Source: XN24 sp964413755
Lineage (GTDB): Bacteria > Pseudomonadota > Gammaproteobacteria > Steroidobacterales > XN24
Assembly (NCBI GenBank): GCA_964413755.1
Contig: CAYPTW010000035.1
Coordinates: 1 to 24,956 of the forward strand
Length of the DNA stretch: 24,956 nt
Reading direction: 5' to 3'
Position numbers and translations under genes: made by a program. Shown here piece after piece: positions 23,277-24,956 of the stretch. How positions within the stretch are numbered: position 1 is the stretch's first letter; every line of letters begins with the position of its first letter. The notes below the pieces were generated by a model. It was given only the letters and a program-made list of their open reading frames with translations, made no database searches and was not told where the DNA came from.

Positions 23277-24053
23277 TCAGAGCGGCAGGTCGCCGCAGAT
23301 GAAGCTGGCGGCCGCCGGCGTCGCGGGGCCGGCGAAGAAAGAGGTCGCCTGGCTGTGCTCGAGCAAACGGCCCTGGTGCAGGAACAGGACGTCACTCGCC
23401 AGCCGCCGCGCCTGGCCGATGTCGTGCGTGGTCATGATGATGCGTGTGCCTTGCTCTCGCACTTCCCGGATCAGGCGTTCGATGGCGGCGGTAGCAGCAG
23501 GGTCGAGGTTCGATGTGGGCTCGTCCAGCAGCAGGATCTCGGGGGCCAGCATCCAGGCGCGCGCGATGGACAGGCGCTGCTGCTCGCCGCCCGAGAGAGT
23601 GCGGGCGGGCTGCCGGGCATGGGTCTCGATACCGGCCATGGCCAAGGCGCTTTCGGCCAGCCGTCGGCGCTCGTCGCGCGGCGTCTTGCGGACCGCGAGC
23701 GAGTGCTTCAGGTTGCCGAGCACCGAGCGGCGCAACATCACCGGGCGCTGGAACACCATGCCCTGGCGACGCCGTGCTTGCGCCGGTGCCAGGCCGCCCC
23801 ACCGGATGCTGCCGGAGGTGGGCGTCAGCAGGCCGTGCAGCAGGCGCATCAGGACGCTCTTGCCGGCCCCGTTGGGCCCCAGGATCACGGTGCAGGTGCT
23901 GTGTTTCAGCGTGAAGGAGACGTCCGCGAGGATCCGCTTGCCGCCGGCGGCAAAGCTGACGTCGCGCACCTCCAGCGGCATCAGCGGGTGCGTTGCGTCT
24001 CCTGCGCCGGCGCCGGCCTGCGCTGCAGTGCTCACATGCCTGGCCTCAGCCAT
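23277..24053 (-). CDS. tupC: Tungstate ABC transporter ATP-binding protein TupC
   Basis: A 258-residue ATPase with Walker A GPNGAGKS (59-66), Q-loop FQRP (101-104), signature LSGGEQQR (153-160), Walker B ILLLDEPT (173-180) and H-loop His210. About 25 variable, alanine-rich residues precede the domain; a second start at Met25 is possible, but GGAG lies 8 bases before the first ATG. The gene overlaps tupB by 8 bases. The pairing with TupB and the distant TupA supports tungstate import, although ATPase sequence alone does not fix the substrate. Confidence 0.92.
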   Translation of the reverse strand: MAEARHVSTAAQAGAGAGDATHPLMPLEVRDVSFAAGGKRILADVSFTLKHSTCTVILGPNGAGKSVLMRLLHGLLTPTSGSIRWGGLAPAQARRRQGMVFQRPVMLRRSVLGNLKHSLAVRKTPRDERRRLAESALAMAGIETHARQPARTLSGGEQQRLSIARAWMLAPEILLLDEPTSNLDPAATAAIERLIREVREQGTRIIMTTHDIGQARRLASDVLFLHQGRLLEHSQATSFFAGPATPAAASFICGDLPL

Positions 24054-24750
24054 GCGGGCGCTCCGCCAGGTCGGCGATCACGCTGGCCGTCGCATTCACC
24101 GCCGCCGCAATGACGATCAGGATCATGCCCAGCCCGAGGGCCAGGGCGAGGTTGCCCTTGCTCGTCTCGAGCGCGATGGTGGTGGTCATCACCCGCGTGT
24201 GATGCAGGATGTTGCCGCCGACGATGAGCACCGCGCCCACCTCGGCGATGGCACGGCCGAAGCCGGCCAGCACCGCGGTGAGCAGGCGGAAGCGGCCGTC
24301 CCAGAGCAGGGTGGCGACGCTGTCGAGAGGGCCGGCGCCGAGCGAGCGCAGGTGCTCGTCGTATTCCTCGTGCAGGTCTTCGATGATCTGGCGCGCAAGG
24401 GCGGCGACGATGGGTACGACGAGGATGAACTGGGCGATGATCATGGCCGTCGGCGTGAACAGCAGCCCGAATTCACCCAGCGGTCCGGCGCGCGACAAGA
24501 GCATGTAGACCGCCAGGCCGACCACGACGGGCGGCAGGCCCATGAGTGCGTTCAGCATCACGATGACCGCGCGCCGGCCGCGAAAGCGCAGCATGCCGAG
24601 GCTGGCGCCGAGCGGCAGGCCGACCAGCGCCGCGAGCCCCACCGAGAACAGGCTCACGTAAAGCGACAGCGACACGATCTCGACCAGCTCGGGGTCGAAG
24701 CCAAGCACCAGTCGGGCCGCCATGGCGAAAGCGGCGGAGAAGTCGTTCAT
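24046..24750 (-). CDS. tupB: Tungstate ABC transporter permease TupB
   Basis: A 234-residue permease with five to six hydrophobic segments (about 22-46, 51-76, 84-110, 117-137, 178-200, 206-226). The cytoplasmic loop VATLLWDGRFRLLTAVLAGFGRAIAEVGAVLIVGGN region (EAA-like motif; GRAIAEVGA) couples to the ATPase, and LPPVVVGLAVYMLLSR is typical of molybdate/tungstate permeases. The ATG at 24750 was chosen because a longer frame would run over the sigma-54 promoter and is polar. Its binding site is weak (AAGGA about 14 bases away). It is the first gene of the tupB-tupC-mobA-moeA unit. Confidence 0.93.
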   Translation of the reverse strand: MNDFSAAFAMAARLVLGFDPELVEIVSLSLYVSLFSVGLAALVGLPLGASLGMLRFRGRRAVIVMLNALMGLPPVVVGLAVYMLLSRAGPLGEFGLLFTPTAMIIAQFILVVPIVAALARQIIEDLHEEYDEHLRSLGAGPLDSVATLLWDGRFRLLTAVLAGFGRAIAEVGAVLIVGGNILHHTRVMTTTIALETSKGNLALALGLGMILIVIAAAVNATASVIADLAERPHG

Positions 24751-24830
24751 CGTGTCGTGGGGGTATCCTTGCCGAACCGTGCGTCGCGCGGCCGCGGTGA
24801 ACTTCGCGGGCGCGCCCGGGTCTTTCTTCA

Positions 24831-24846
24831 TGCAAGGCCGGTGCCA
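24831..24846 (-). promoter_or_regulatory. Sigma-54 (RpoN) promoter for tupB-tupC-mobA-moeA
   Basis: On the minus strand, TGGCAC (24846-24841), five bases, then TTGCA (24835-24831) is an exact match to the -24/-12 consensus TGGCAC-N5-TTGCW with the correct GG-to-GC spacing. The expected transcript start is near 24820, giving a leader of about 70 bases before the tupB ATG. This implies dependence on an unidentified enhancer-binding protein. Confidence 0.75.
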
Positions 24847-24956
24847 GTGCACTGACCTCGCCCCCGTTGCGGTATGATTACTGAGCCTGGTGCCGCCCAG
24901 GCCCGGAAAATTTGGCGCAGCGCGACAATTTGTCCAACTTTTCTCCCCCTATTGAG
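24847..24956. other. Upstream region at the right edge: small palindrome, hairpin and possible rightward -10
   Basis: No coding region is seen in these last 110 bases. TATGAT (24873-24878) resembles a rightward -10 without a good -35. GCCTGG and CCAGGC (24885-24890, 24897-24902) can form a 6-base hairpin in that leader. GACAA-T-TTGTC (24924-24934) is a small palindrome that could be an operator, either for a gene beyond the window or as an upstream site for the sigma-54 promoter about 80-100 bases away. Confidence 0.35.

Noticed and set aside
22594..24855. A 753-codon open frame on the plus strand across mobA, tupC and tupB
   Set aside because: It is antisense to three clear genes with intact motifs, and its composition is arginine/alanine/histidine-rich.

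Overview
The window is chromosomal DNA from a GC-rich gammaproteobacterium. This is inferred from the complete Na+-translocating NADH:quinone oxidoreductase operon, a ZapG/YhcB homologue, a PlpD-like patatin/beta-barrel protein and the strong G/C third-position bias. An Na+-NQR suggests a marine, halophilic or haloalkaliphilic lifestyle, but the sequence does not fix the genus. No insertion sequences, CRISPR arrays, tRNA or rRNA genes were seen. Genes are tightly packed, and no intergenic stretch exceeds about 210 bases.

Left part (1-8406), cell-envelope genes: a DUF4920 exported protein cut by the window edge, a four-helix membrane protein, a PQQ-type sugar dehydrogenase lipoprotein, zapG/yhcB, and a leftward three-gene unit (DUF4397 lipoprotein, S9 peptidase, patatin/outer-membrane barrel protein).

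Middle (8595-15569): nqrABCDEF and the iron-delivery factor nqrM, most genes overlapping or separated by a few bases. A two-CBS-domain protein and a small helical, possibly ferritin-like protein follow in the same direction. The flavin transferase gene apbE, often found with nqr, is absent here.

Right part (15604-24750), a molybdenum/tungsten locus. A leftward chain runs: one-component regulator (excisionase-type HTH plus a periplasmic-binding-protein-like domain), moaB, a six-Asp-box beta-propeller, a YqeC-like protein and a MoaD-like protein. The last four overlap by exactly 4 bases each. Divergent from the regulator are tupA (tungstate-binding protein) and an OprO/P-type porin, closed by a clear intrinsic terminator. 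Converging on them is tupB-tupC-mobA-moeA, preceded by a near-perfect sigma-54 promoter.

Together these look like one tungstate uptake and cofactor-building system: an outer-membrane porin, a periplasmic binder, an ABC importer, metal insertion (MoeA), nucleotide attachment (MobA), adenylylation (MoaB), a metal-responsive regulator and an uncharacterised cytoplasmic propeller. The most novel points are the porin paired with TupA, the sigma-54 control of tupBC-mobA-moeA, and the propeller embedded in the cofactor operon.
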